A DNA stretch of 64,000 nucleotides from Fistularia commersonii. Lineage: Eukaryota; Chordata; Actinopteri; Syngnathiformes; Fistulariidae. Both the position numbers and the translations under genes were made by a program. The stretch covers positions 10,040,501-10,104,500 of the forward strand of contig JBBMNZ010000013.1 of assembly GCA_037954325.1 (NCBI GenBank). The letters run 5' to 3'. Shown piece after piece: positions 1 to 11,500 of the stretch. Under the pieces are notes generated by a model that was not told where the DNA came from, did not search any database, and saw only the letters and a program-made list of their open reading frames with translations. Position 1 is the first letter of the stretch; every line of letters begins with the position of its first letter.

Positions 1-3000
1 GTCTGCAATTCATCGAATACAGCATCTGCATCCTGGAAGAGATCAACAGTTTTCCCAAATGAAGTTACTTAATTTTGCGCCGGAGGACGAATAGATCAGA
101 TGGATTGTAATTGATACCTGAGAAACCAGACACGCGGAAGTCTCGACATGAGTTACATCCGTTTCACTTTCCTGGGTCTTTGGCTCCTCTGTGAAATGAT
201 ACAAAGTTGTTGACCAACAAAATCTTTTTTGTGGGAGTAAAACATCCCCTTTGTAAATAGGACTAGCCATATATCTGTATCTATAATATTGTATAACTAT
301 GTTATTCTTTTTCACATCAAAAATGTTCATAGAAAAAAATGTCTACATGTTTACCACATTTTCATGTGGTGAAAAAAAAAATCTTTTTTTTCATACTTTT
401 TAATTACATTTTTGACAAACTATCCAACAAAACAACAAAAAAGTTGGGAGGTTATTACCTTATATTTGTAAGTATTTAGCTGGAAATTATCTTTCCTAAC
501 TACACTGGTAATACACGCCTGTATTTTTGTCCTTTGTATCTGACATACTACCACTTACCCAGGTAAGTATATGTATTTTCATTTACCTGCTGCGACTGAC
601 TGATTGTAGGTATCTTCATCAAGAGGTTCATGAGTTTGTGGAGGAAGCCCTGGTGATGCCCCAGCAGCTGGGAGCGCCGTTTTGGTGACTGAGTGCAAAT
701 TTGTGGGAGGCTGCTGCTCTTCTTCAGCAACAGCCGTTTCCATTGGCTCTTGAGTCGATGTTGTAACCTCCTGATCTTTGCTGCTGTCTTGAATAATAAA
801 GCTGGATGATAAAACACTGTCCGGATCCATGGAAAGCAGAGTCAGAGCTGCTTCTTTCATCTTCATATCAGCATCCTGGAGCGTCGTCTCTGGGGTTATA
901 ACCTCATGACAGCTCTCCTGTGGAAGTCTTGCATCGGCTGAGGTGCAAACGTCCATGAGAGCCAACAGAGCATCAGCCTCGACTGGAACAGCAGGCACCT
1001 CTCCAACTTCAGTCTCTACCTCACCTTCGGAAGGTTCGGGTGTGATGTCGCTTAAAGCATCACAGGTGTCATCCGAGGATGAGGTGGTCACAGTGATGGT
1101 GATGGGTTCAGAGTCTGTGCTGATTTCTTGTTTCTTCAACTGATCCTCTAACTCTAGACTTGTAGAAGAAAGTGCAGACTTGGAAATTTCATCCAAATTG
1201 TCTTTTTTGTCTTCTGTTGAGTTTTTCTTCTCCTCTTGGCTCGCATCTATTTTCTCTGGGGCTTTATCCTTCTTGTCCATTTTTTTGTTCATAGCCTTAT
1301 TCTCAGACAAGTTCTGAACAAGGTCTTCAGTGGCTTTCAGCTGTTCCTTCACATTTCCATCTTTTTTCTTCTCTTTTGGTGTATCAGGTTTGCTTGAACC
1401 AGGCACACCTTTGTCCTCCAACATCAGAGCTTTCTTGTCTGTCTTTAACAACAACAGTGGAGTTTTGTTGTCCTCTTTAGATTTCATTTTTTCCAAAATT
1501 TTCCCTTTCTCTATTGTTTTGACTCTTTTTAAAGCTTTATTAGCCTCATGGCTGGTTTTACTGGTTTTCTGGCTGTCTTGATCGGTCTTAAATTTCTCTT
1601 TCTCATTGTCTTTACTGTCAAATTTAAGTTTGGATTTGTCTTCGCAGTGGCTCTTCGATCTTTTCAGGACTTCCTTGAAATGCTTATCTTTCTTTTTGCT
1701 GCTCTCTAACCCAAGTTCTACGTCAAACCGATCTGCAGAGGAGAAAGTAGAGTCAGGCCGATGTGGTTGCTTGGTATCACATTTTGCTGGTGTTTTCTCT
1801 CCTTTGATTCTATCCTTCTCTTTGTCCTTGTCCTTCTCTCTAATTTTTTCTTTTTCCCTGTCTTTATCCTTCTCTGCTTTGCAAGTTTCCACAGACAGAG
1901 CCTTTATTTTCTTGCCAGTTGTATCTTTCAGAAACTCCTCGGCTACACCTTCGAACACAAAAGCCTTTTGCTCTTTTGCACCACCTGTCACTTTCTTCTC
2001 ACCTTTCATTTTGAGCTTCTTATCTCCTTTTTCTTCAGGGCTAACTTTAAAAGAGGCTCCCTCCTTCTGCTGAGGTCCACCCGCCTGGTGTTCTGATTTT
2101 TTTTCCTGCTTTTGTTTCAGCTTGGCACGTTCATCTGACAAACTGCGTTCTTTCTCTTTACGTTCTTTTAAATTAAATTCTTTGCGTGACAATCTGTCAA
2201 ATTTCCCAACAGAACGTTGCTTGAGGGCTTCTTGGGATCCTTGTTCCAACTCTAAAATGAAGGAGTGTGTCCGGCCTTTGTCACAGAGCTTTTTGGCATC
2301 ACTGGAATCCTCTGAGATGCTGCCACTTGTCCTTCGGTGTCTCTCATCCAGTGATGTTGCGTCTGAGACAAGTCTAAACTTTGGTTGAGGAGTCTTTGAC
2401 AATGTCGATTTGACTTCCTAATAGATAATAATAAAAAAAAAAGGTAACAGGTTTAGATACATCACTTAAGAAAATTAACATATCTTTGATTACGATGTGT
2501 GTTTTACTCAAGAGGCCTTTCACTTACTCCCTTTTTAGACCCTTCTCCCATGTCCCCTTTTTTCCTGCTAAAAACATCGCCACTTTTCCTACAGGAAAAA
2601 ATATTATTATTCCAAATAAATGTGAGCATTTAACTATATTGATCAGCAGAAGTATTATTTCATATTACTGATTTTACATTTACCTTGAGTCGAGCTTCCT
2701 CTTTCTACTGAGAGCCATTTTTTTCTCCAGAACCTTTTGTTCTTTACGGGCCTCTTTGGCCCTGGGTTTCTCCAGTGCAGCAGAATCACCACTCTTTCGA
2801 TTTTTCTGATCTGTGTAGGGGGAAAAGACAGTAAGTGATAAGAATATCGAACTCTTCGTCATGTCTTCAACATACACCACTTGACAATTAAGGAAAATTG
2901 ATAACACATTTGTAGTACATCTATTAGTTACATTATCTGATATAGTCATGAAGAAATAAATGGTTGAATGGAGACAGTGGAAACGAAAATTAAAAGGTTA

Positions 3001-6000
3001 ACTGCCTTTAACTTTACATTCCAGCTTTCTAATTAAGATCCAAAGTTTTCCTTGGCATCAAATGTTGGACATAAAACTGTTCTTTGATTGGGCCACCACA
3101 TTTAGGGCTTAAAAATGTTTCTACTTCTGCACATGATGCACTAATGTGATTTAATTTTTCAAAGATACATGCCTGAACCATAGGTACAGCAAACGTATCA
3201 TCCAAATTTAATTTGAAACCACTCAACAATTTAAACACCAAGTGACATTATATCTCACTGAATTTAGCATAAATGTATTATTTCAATTTAGACAATGTAA
3301 TGCAAAGTTAAAAGACTATACTGATGATGAGAATTGACCTTGTTCTTCAGCCTGGGCTGCTTTCTGTTTACGTTTTTCTTCCATTCGCTCCCGATTTTGT
3401 TGCCTTTTGAGCAGCCTTTCCTCTTTGTCTTTTGCCTAAAAAGGAGAAAGTTAAAAGTACAAGAGATAAAGATCGGTGGTTACAATACTGATGAAAAGTT
3501 CATGGGTAAATGTTTGTTGAACACAGCCTTTGATTTCCTGCACCAAGATGCATCTCTGCAACTCACTGCAGATCTGCGCCGTTCCTCCACGGTGATTTCA
3601 TCATCTGAGTCGCTATAGTAACGGGAGTACAAGAAGGGCTTGTGAACATAGGCCTTACGGCGAGGTTTCGGTTCTTTTTCTTCATCTCCTGCTTCTTTCT
3701 TTTCTGATCTCTCACCTTGAAGTTAAAAACAGAAATCACACACATACAGAAAATTAGTTGAATGTCTTGATTGTCTTTGGATGACAAATTTAGTGTAAGA
3801 ATCCATTTTAAAATCAAACTATGCAGCAAAAATCATGCAAGAAAGAAAATAAGAGACCATCGGGTAAAATTTCTCCCTCTTCAGAGGAATCAGACGGCAG
3901 CTCTTCATCTTCGCTTTCCTCCTCAAATGATGATAAGTCACTGGTGTGGACAGAGCTCACGGTAATGTCACTCAGGCCTTCTAAGTCAGAGTCCTCCAAG
4001 GAATACTCTGTAGGGGAAAGGCACCACAAAATATATAAAAAATGATTACTGCATAAAAAAAACAAAAAAAAAAAAAACAGAAACAAACATTGCAGCAATA
4101 AAAAACAAAAGGCACAAACATAGATATTTGGGAACTTTTATCTGGAAGAGGGACTGAATCTAAGACTTCCCGTGATGGATCCAATAATAATCACATAGTT
4201 TCCATAATTTAATCTTTGATAAATCAGCACTATCGCTCAACATTTCATTTGAAATAACGTAGGATACCAAAAAATACCAATTACATAAATACTGAGCATG
4301 CAACTACAAGAGCACAAGTATCATTCATACATTGACAATGATCGTAAGCTTAAACATTAACCTAACCTGAACAAAATCTTATACCTACACAGGAATTAAC
4401 ACCATAACTGTACCAGAGTCCATACATAATTTCCTGAGTTTAAAAAAATTGAAAATATCACAAAATGGAGATTTCATACACTTCCCCATACATTAATAGG
4501 ACCCCTCGCTTTACCCCCTTCATCATTTTTTGCAAATAATGTTTTGGTATTTTTATTTAGTTTTACACATTCTATGATCATATATACTTGCTCTATAAAT
4601 GACTATAAATACAGGTGTACATGTGAAAAAAATCCTGGATTGCAATGCATATTAGTAATAAATCTTTTATTAAATGCAGCAAAGTTTTTTTTTCTTTCTG
4701 TTTTTCAAAGATTAGTGGGTACATTTCACAAACAAAGAGCAAATCGCCTTACCTTCTTTTATTCTCTCTCTGGCTTTCTGCTTTGCCTGACAAGTGGATT
4801 TCAATACATCTTCATCCTGCTTCTCCTCTGCCACTTTTCCTGTTGTTTTACAGGCAGCTTTGTCATTTTCATCCCCTGTTAGGTCTTGAGGTCTAGCCTC
4901 CTCCTCTTCCATTTTTATCTCCTCTGTGAGAGTTTCTTTCCCCTCTTCCATCACATCCTGCGTTTCTTCTGTTTTAACTTCTAATTCATGCCCTTCTGGA
5001 GCTAGCTTTGCTTCCTCTCCTTCTTCAAGTATATTACCCTCATTGCTGCTATCTCCTTCCTCATCAAGACTCATGTCTTCATCACCCTCTTCCACAAGAA
5101 CCATGTTCTCATCTGACAGTTTCTGTCCTTTCTCAGAGCCTGAAATGGCCCTAACACTAGCTTCTTGGTTGAGAGAGGTGATGGTGTCAAGGATGGACAT
5201 GGCGTCACTGGATACAGGTGCGGGTGGAGTGGATGACGACGCTGTGAACAAAGTGACAAGTCACTGTGAATCCACCGATCGTAAAAGCCTTCACGATTTG
5301 CTCATTTGTTGTTTGTAGTACATTCAAGTACTAGTCTTTTCACAAACTGTCCTTGAATTAGTTAATTGCTTCAATGGGCAAATTGTAAGCACAGCTGATC
5401 CATTCTGGAGATTTTTCAGCTAATTACTAAAAAAGTCTTAAACTCCAGAAACTGGCTCATACTGTGTATGAACAAGAGTTAAAATGTTATTTAAGCTAAC
5501 ACCAACAGCATACATTAAATTAACATAAGAAAGACAAGGTTTGTGTTAGAAGATTGTGAATTAAAAAACAGAATGACATCAAGCGGATGGTACTAATATT
5601 AAAAATGACATAGGATTGATGTAAAAGTCAACCGATCAATTATCATTATCATTAGTGTAACACCTGATTTTTTATTTTTTTTATTTTGAAGCATCTCAGG
5701 ATAACAATTAATGATTAAATGTCCTCCCTTTTTGATGAATTAATGACTAAAATTATTTTTTCAAAGTTCAATAAATCAACAATGTATAAATGTGTTAGGT
5801 AATTGTTATCTTCATGTTGGCCACATTAACACCAAAAATGATTTTTGTGTGGAAAGAGCAGCACTTTATCACAGTCAAGCATCATCAAGACATGACACGC
5901 TATCCACCTTGCTCAGGAATCGTGCTGTCTGGTTTGGTCTCAGTTGCAGGTGGTGGGGCCACTGGTTCCTCAGAACAGCTACCAGGTGACAGAAATTCAC

Positions 6001-6886
6001 GGACCACCCTCTCCACCTGTGGCCTGAAGATGTGGTTGATTTTGGGATCCACCACCTGGGCCACAATCCTGTCTACTCCTTGCTCCAGCATCCCAGATCT
6101 ATGAGGTACAGCTTGCTTTAGTGGTGGGTCACTATTCCACGACATTGCATATTGTAAAGTAGAGGGGATCACAGGAGATAAAGATATTACTTATGACTCA
6201 CTGTAGTACAAGTTGTCTGATGTTGTTTCTTAGTTGGTTTTTGTTCAAGTGAGGACTCCATGTGTGGTTTGAAAGGTGATTGGACACAAAGTTATCCACC
6301 CTTTGCTTCAGGTTCAAATAAGCTGGCTGCAAGAGATGTGAAACCCACTTAGCAAGTATACAAAACAACATATGTGTCCCGTGTGTTAGATTGGATCATT
6401 ACTGTAACAACAGCTTTAAACTCATTCTACATTAAGAGGCCAATAACATAACAAAACAATGTACACCTAACAAATCCCTAAATAACCTGTTTCGGATGTT
6501 CTTTATCTTTAATTCAATTTGAAGAAAAACCAATACAATACCATTAACAATGAAATAGTACAGACTGAGGTGAAAAGGTGAGGTGAAAAGTAGACTTAAC
6601 TTTAAATATTTTATCAAGCAGGTTGTGGTTAGCTAGCCAATTCAGGGAAACTGCAATGATCTACATGAAATTAAAATTAAAATCGAGTCCAAGCTCCCTA
6701 AAACTTGATCTTTCTTACCGAGACAAAGTGAAAACCACCTAAGGAAAATACCCTCGGCAGTTAAGTTACCTTCGTGTCGACGTCTGCGAGGCAGTCCCTC
6801 CTGAACTGATCGAACAGCCCCTGTGTTTTCAAGTGACTCACAATCATTGAGACCAGCTGGGGGTCCCCGGGCGGTAACCCAGCCAT
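1..6886 (-). CDS. bod1l1: Bod1l1-like protein, 5' part of the gene (3' end beyond window)
   Basis: Large nuclear protein of the BOD1/Shg1 family; mammalian BOD1L1 protects stalled replication forks and the short paralogue BOD1 acts in chromosome biorientation. Coding exons read on the minus strand: 6770-6886, 6202-6326, 5908-6098, 4753-5241, 3858-4007, 3567-3715, 3339-3435, 2684-2810, 2528-2588, 587-2417, 118-188 and 1-32 (partial). All junctions keep phase, giving at least 1146 residues. The start MAGLPPGDPQLVSMIVSHLK leads into the Shg1/BOD1 domain (roughly residues 1-130; motifs GLFDQFRRDCLADVD, NHTWSPHLNKNQLRNNIRQ, VDPKINHIFRPQVE). A conserved acidic patch follows (LSDITVSSVHTSDLSSFEEE, exon 3858-4007), then HKPFLYSRYYSDSDDE, then a 610-codon exon of low-complexity Lys/Glu sequence. 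The 61-bp exon 2528-2588 is required to restore frame between its neighbours. Exon 1-32 is the weakest call. The orthologue name rests on the N-terminal match and overall architecture. Confidence 0.92.
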
Positions 6887-7551
6887 ATTCGAGCGATATG
6901 GTTCGGATTTCGGTGGGTTAAAGACGATTCTGACGAACAATCATCGGAATATATCCAACCGGTGTGTTTCTGTTTTGGTCTATGAAGTTCGATGTAGCCT
7001 AGACCCGGAACAACAGTACCATTGAGGGGGAAAAAAAACATGTCCTGAACCGGAAGTAAATGACAACCGGCAGCCAAAATACAGCGAATTGGCTGTTAAT
7101 TGACTACGGGTTAATGATTCACATTTTATTATTTCTCTACTTTATAACTGTTGTAACTTTTGTATCCATCCGCCACGTTTAGTTTTCTGGTGGTATTTTT
7201 AACTGCAAATGGATGTTTATCTGCTCCGATCGCGCTTATTTGGAACGTAAGCGTCACATTAGCGTTCTCTAGTGGCATACGTGGTGTACTAGAAACATAA
7301 GGTTCGGTTGTGTACGTATTTCTATTGCTTTTGTTTACAGTAATGATCTGGTGTTTGAAAAAAGGATAATATCTCACCGAACGATCAGCTATTTGCATCC
7401 CAGTTGTCCAATTATCAGACGTGCTGGAATATATGAAAAAGTCTTACATAAGCTGACTATTGTAGATGGCTGCCGTGTCAGCATATGCGATCAACTGTGT
7501 AACACTGATCGACAGAGTTAAACATCATAGTAAGAGAGAAAAATCATCCGA
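6887..7551. other. Intergenic: bod1l1 promoter side
   Basis: The bod1l1 5' flank and the spacer to the tRNA gene. The first ~120 bp above the start codon must hold the bod1l1 5'UTR and promoter, but no clear TATA box was seen. No supported coding sequence; short open frames lack a recognisable family or splice context. Confidence 0.6.
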
Positions 7552-7633
7552 TGGCAGCGGTGGGATTCGAACCCACGCCCCCGAAGAGACTGGAGCCTTA
7601 ATCCAGCGCCTTAGACCGCTCGGCCACGCTACC
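7552..7633 (-). tRNA. tRNA-Leu (anticodon AAG)
   Basis: An 82-nt class II tRNA on the minus strand. It begins GGTAGCGTGGCCGAGCGGTC (acceptor strand and A box) and has anticodon arm CTGGATTAAGGCTCCAG with AAG in the loop. A long variable arm follows (TCTCTTCGGGGG), then B box GGTTCGAATCC, ending CCGCTGCCA without an encoded CCA tail addition. The acceptor stem pairs GGTAGCG with CGCTGCC (one wobble). A run of five T on the transcribed strand (7539-7543) lies just past the 3' end and serves as the RNA polymerase III terminator. It decodes CTT (and CTC via inosine). It appears intact and functional. Confidence 0.97.
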
Positions 7634-7904
7634 GTTGCGTTGGCGTCCAAGAAGTTGAGATATTATTACGAAATAACTACCAGTACTGTGATTCGCGGCT
7701 TTTTATTATTCGCAGGGTAACTCAATGAAGATTACAATTCATTTTAACGTTGAATATAAAAGACAAAAAGAACTTGCAAAGGAGAGAGCTGGGGAAAAGG
7801 TAAACTTGAGAGATGAAAGTTCCTGTGAAAGGAATATACAGTCACTTTCCTGTGTTATCAAATGCAGTAGTCCTCCAGAAAAATATAAATTAACTTTATT
7901 AAGG
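7634..7904. other. Spacer between tRNA-Leu and aurkb 3' region
   Basis: AT-rich sequence with no recognised gene. A TTTATT at 7895-7900 (AATAAA on minus) could be a distal aurkb poly(A) signal. Confidence 0.4.
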
Positions 7905-8095
7905 TAAAGGTCGCCTGTACATGACCAAACCATCTTAGTCTGGATTCTCTGACCATCTCTCCAAAACATCTAACAGGTGCTGTCCCTCTCAGACTCGTTC
8001 CTTACCCTATCCATCGTCACTCCCAGAGAACCTCAACATCTTCAGTTCTGCTTCCTGTCTTTTCTTCAATGCCACTTAGTCCAAACTTGTCCACC
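7905..8095 (-). mobile_element. RTE-like LINE fragment (3' part of ORF)
   Basis: Read on the minus strand, this matches the RT C-terminal and downstream segment shared by the other copies in this window (landmark: GTTAGATGTTTTGGAGAGA, here reversed at about 7955). It is degraded and frameshifted. It joins directly to the dispersed unit at 8095-8470 with the same junction as the copy at 10245-10868, so the two composite blocks share an origin. It lies downstream of the aurkb stop codon. Confidence 0.7.
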
Positions 8096-8470
8096 TTTCC
8101 TTTAATTCTAGCTTATATTCTTCTAAATTATTTAAACAAAACAATGATTCTTTTATCATGTTTATTAGGCTTTGAATATAGCTCAGAGGATAAAAAAAAA
8201 AATAACAGTTACCACCCCTCACCCCCAGACATGAACATTTGAGAATGTATCCATCTTGAGTTGTTCTTTGGTGTCATCACCATCACGCACAGGAACTCAA
8301 AACAGAAATTACAATAAAAACACATACTTCTGGAAACACTAATTTTAAAGACTACACGCAGTACATTAAAAAACAGGTAGAAGTATGATATCCATCATAA
8401 AATGTGCCAGAATAATGGCAGTCTGAAGCCCACGGCAGTGACACAAAAGATGCTGACCCTGAAGCCTCTT
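8095..8470. repeat. Dispersed unit copy 1, forming much of the aurkb 3'UTR
   Basis: The longest of three diverged copies in and around aurkb (others 10612-10868 and 13972-14145). Shared landmarks on the plus strand are CAGACATGAACATT, GAATGTATCCATCTTGA, CAGGAACTCAAAACA and a GATGCTGACCC block. Copy 1 carries extra internal sequence (about 8310-8405) absent from the others. TTTATT at 8161-8166 gives AATAAA on the minus strand and is a candidate aurkb poly(A) signal. Confidence 0.7.
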
Positions 8471-8523
8471 CTGGAAGAAAAACCAAATATTCCTCAGGAG
8501 TTCAGCAAGCTGGTTAGATGGGT

Positions 8524-11500
8524 TCATGAATTTTTGGACGGACAGATAGGGGGTAAGACCCGACGAGAGTTGGCCTGCACCCAGGGGTGGTCAATGACAC
8601 TCTTTAATGAGAGGCGGTCAGTGGGGTTATGGCGGAGCATCTTTGAGATCAGGTCCCGCGCACCATCTGAGATTGTCTTGGGGAATTTCAAGTCCACCTG
8701 TAAACAGCAAGAATAAAGTTTTTCCACTTCATTTGAATGACTCTACTACACTATGTAGTAATCAGTTGCACTGCATGTATAGCTTTCATTTCCTCCCAAC
8801 AGAAACCAACCTTCATAATTCTTTTGTATGTTTCTGTGTGGCTGGCTGTTTCAAAGGGTGGGTTTCCAACCAAGCATTCATAGCAGAGGACACCAATACA
8901 CCACAGATCCACCTTTTCACTGTGGGTGTGGCCTTCAATCATCTCAGGGGGAAGGTAATCCAATGTCCCACACATTGTGCGACGCCTAGAAATGATCAAA
9001 AACAGTAAATCCCTTAATTGAATCGAGCAGTTTCAAACACATATAACAATAATCATTTACTTTCTCACCTGAGAGAAGGTGCATGAACGGACCATCCAAA
9101 ATCAGCTATTTTCAGTTCTCCACGATAACCCAGAAGCAGATTCTCTGGCTTAATATCACGATGAATAACTTTCTTTTCATGACAATACATTAATGCATCA
9201 GATATCTCCTCCATGTACTACAAATAGAAAGGGTGGCAACAATTAGAATGTACTATACATTTCTTGACAGTGCACTTCAACTCATTATATTGATCACTGA
9301 TATATCTTAAAAAAGGACAAAGGGGAAAAGAGCAAGGAAATTGCATTCATATCTTGTTAACCTCCCCCACTAGCAAATCTGTGTATAAAATACAGTTATA
9401 TTCAAAGTGAATACAGTCACTGAACAAACTGAGAGACACTTAATCACAAATAATACAATATTTTAGGACATAACTTTGCCAAATATATCAAATTCAGTTA
9501 TCTGCCTATTCAAATCCTGTTATTAACTTCAAAGCAAATATTTGCTGTTACATTGTTTTCACAATTCATTAAAGGACAGCACAAGTACATCTAAACTTAC
9601 TGACCACTGTTATCTGATCTTTAATCTAAGATAATAGCCAAGGTTTGTGCACAAAAGCGATCGAGTTCTGAACTGATTTCTATCTGATATAGAGAAAAAT
9701 ACATTACAGTAGAAAATCTTACAGTGGCAGTACGCTGATCATCAAATCTTCCACATCTCTGTAGTTCTTTGTACATTTCACCACGTGGTGCATACTCAAG
9801 CACTAAGAAGACCCTCTTCCGGTCATGAAAGTAGTTGTAGAAGCGCAAGATGTTTGGATGTCTGATGGCAGAAATATAATCATTTTAACAGTCTGTAAAC
9901 AGAAAGAAATTATCAGTGTGCTCAAACTGGGGAAAAAAAGCGAATGCTGGAATTAAGCAGCGAATATATCCTTTTGAGTAACTCGCAGCTTTACCTAAGA
10001 CACAAACAACATTTTGGATTTTAGTTATATATTGACAAAGTGTCAAATCTTAATGTACACTTAAATTACACCTTATGGCCAAACAACTATTATTACAAAG
10101 GGAACAATAATTAAATATACAGTCTATATTTTTTCCAGCAAGCCTATTATTCAGCCTTTTAAGTGGATAAATAGCAGTGACCAGAAACATGTATCGACGG
10201 TAGTAAAACACCATGAAGTATTCAGTGAAGGTCTGGAATCTAAAATGTCATCTTCTTTTTCTTTCTGTCGCCACAGTGAATCAACATTCTCCATCCAACC
10301 CCATTCTCTGCATTCACTTCTCTCACACCAACTACATTCATATCTTCTCTGACTACATCCATAAATCTTCTCTTGGGTTTTTCTCAGACCCCTTGCCTGG
10401 CAGCTCTACCCCGAACATCATCCTACCAATATATTCACTATCTCTCCTCTGTCCATGACCGAACCATCTCAGTCTGGATTCTCTGACCTTCTCTCCAAAA
10501 TATCTAACATGTGCTGTCCCCCTCAGACTCACTCGTGATCCTATCCATCCTCATCACTCCCAAAGAGAACCTCAACATCTTCAGTTCTGCTTCCTGTCTT
10601 TTCTTTGATGACACTATATCCAAACCTCATCCATCTTTCATTTAATTCTGGCTGATATTCTAAACTATTTAAACAAAACAATGAATATTGCTCAGAGGAT
10701 AAAAAACAAGTTACCACCCCCCACCCCAGACATGAACATTGGAGAATGTATCCATCTTGAGTTGTTCTTTGGTGTCACCATCATCACACACAGGAACTCA
10801 AAACAGAATAATGTCAGTCAGAACCCAATGACAGTGACACCAAAAGATGCTGACCCAAGATCTTCATATCTGTGACCTCCAGCATCCACCATACAGCATC
10901 GCTGGCCTCACCACTGTCTTGTACACCATTCCTTTCATTCTGGCTGATTGTCTTTCATTGCATAATCCCCAAAACACTTTTCTCCATCCATTCCAACCTG
11001 CTTGAACCTGTTTCTTTACCTCTTTTCCACACTCTCCGTTGCTCTGGACTGTTGACCCTAAGCACTTGAAATCTCCAACTTCTTGACCTCCCAACTGTCT
11101 CACAGCTAGCATACATGTCCTGCACCAGTATAACATACTTCTCTGCCACTCCAGGATTCTTCATACAATACCAGAGTTTCTCTCTCAGCACCCTGTCGTA
11201 TCCTTTTTCTTAGTCTACAAAAGCACACTACAACTCCCTCAGACCTTCTCTATTAGCATTCTCAAGCAAATACTGCATCTGTAGTACTTTTTCTAGGCAT
11301 GAAGCCATACTGTTGCTCACAAATGCTGACATCTGCTCTCAGTCAAGTTTCCACTACTCTTTCCCATATAACTTCATTATATGGCTCATCAACTTTATCC
11401 CTCTATAGTTACAATTCTGCACATCCCCCTTTTTCTAAAAATGGAGGGGAAAGAATGCTGAGTTGCATCCAATAACACCATACCTACTGTGAAGCATGGG

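Noticed and set aside
1606..2096. Two long plus-strand open frames rich in Leu, Ser and Phe.
   Set aside because: Antisense shadows of the Lys/Glu-rich bod1l1 exon, where codon bias keeps the opposite frames open.
4130..4190. A possible extra bod1l1 exon (MDPSREVLDSVPLPDK).
   Set aside because: No usable donor follows, and exon 4753-5241 joins 3858-4007 directly in phase.
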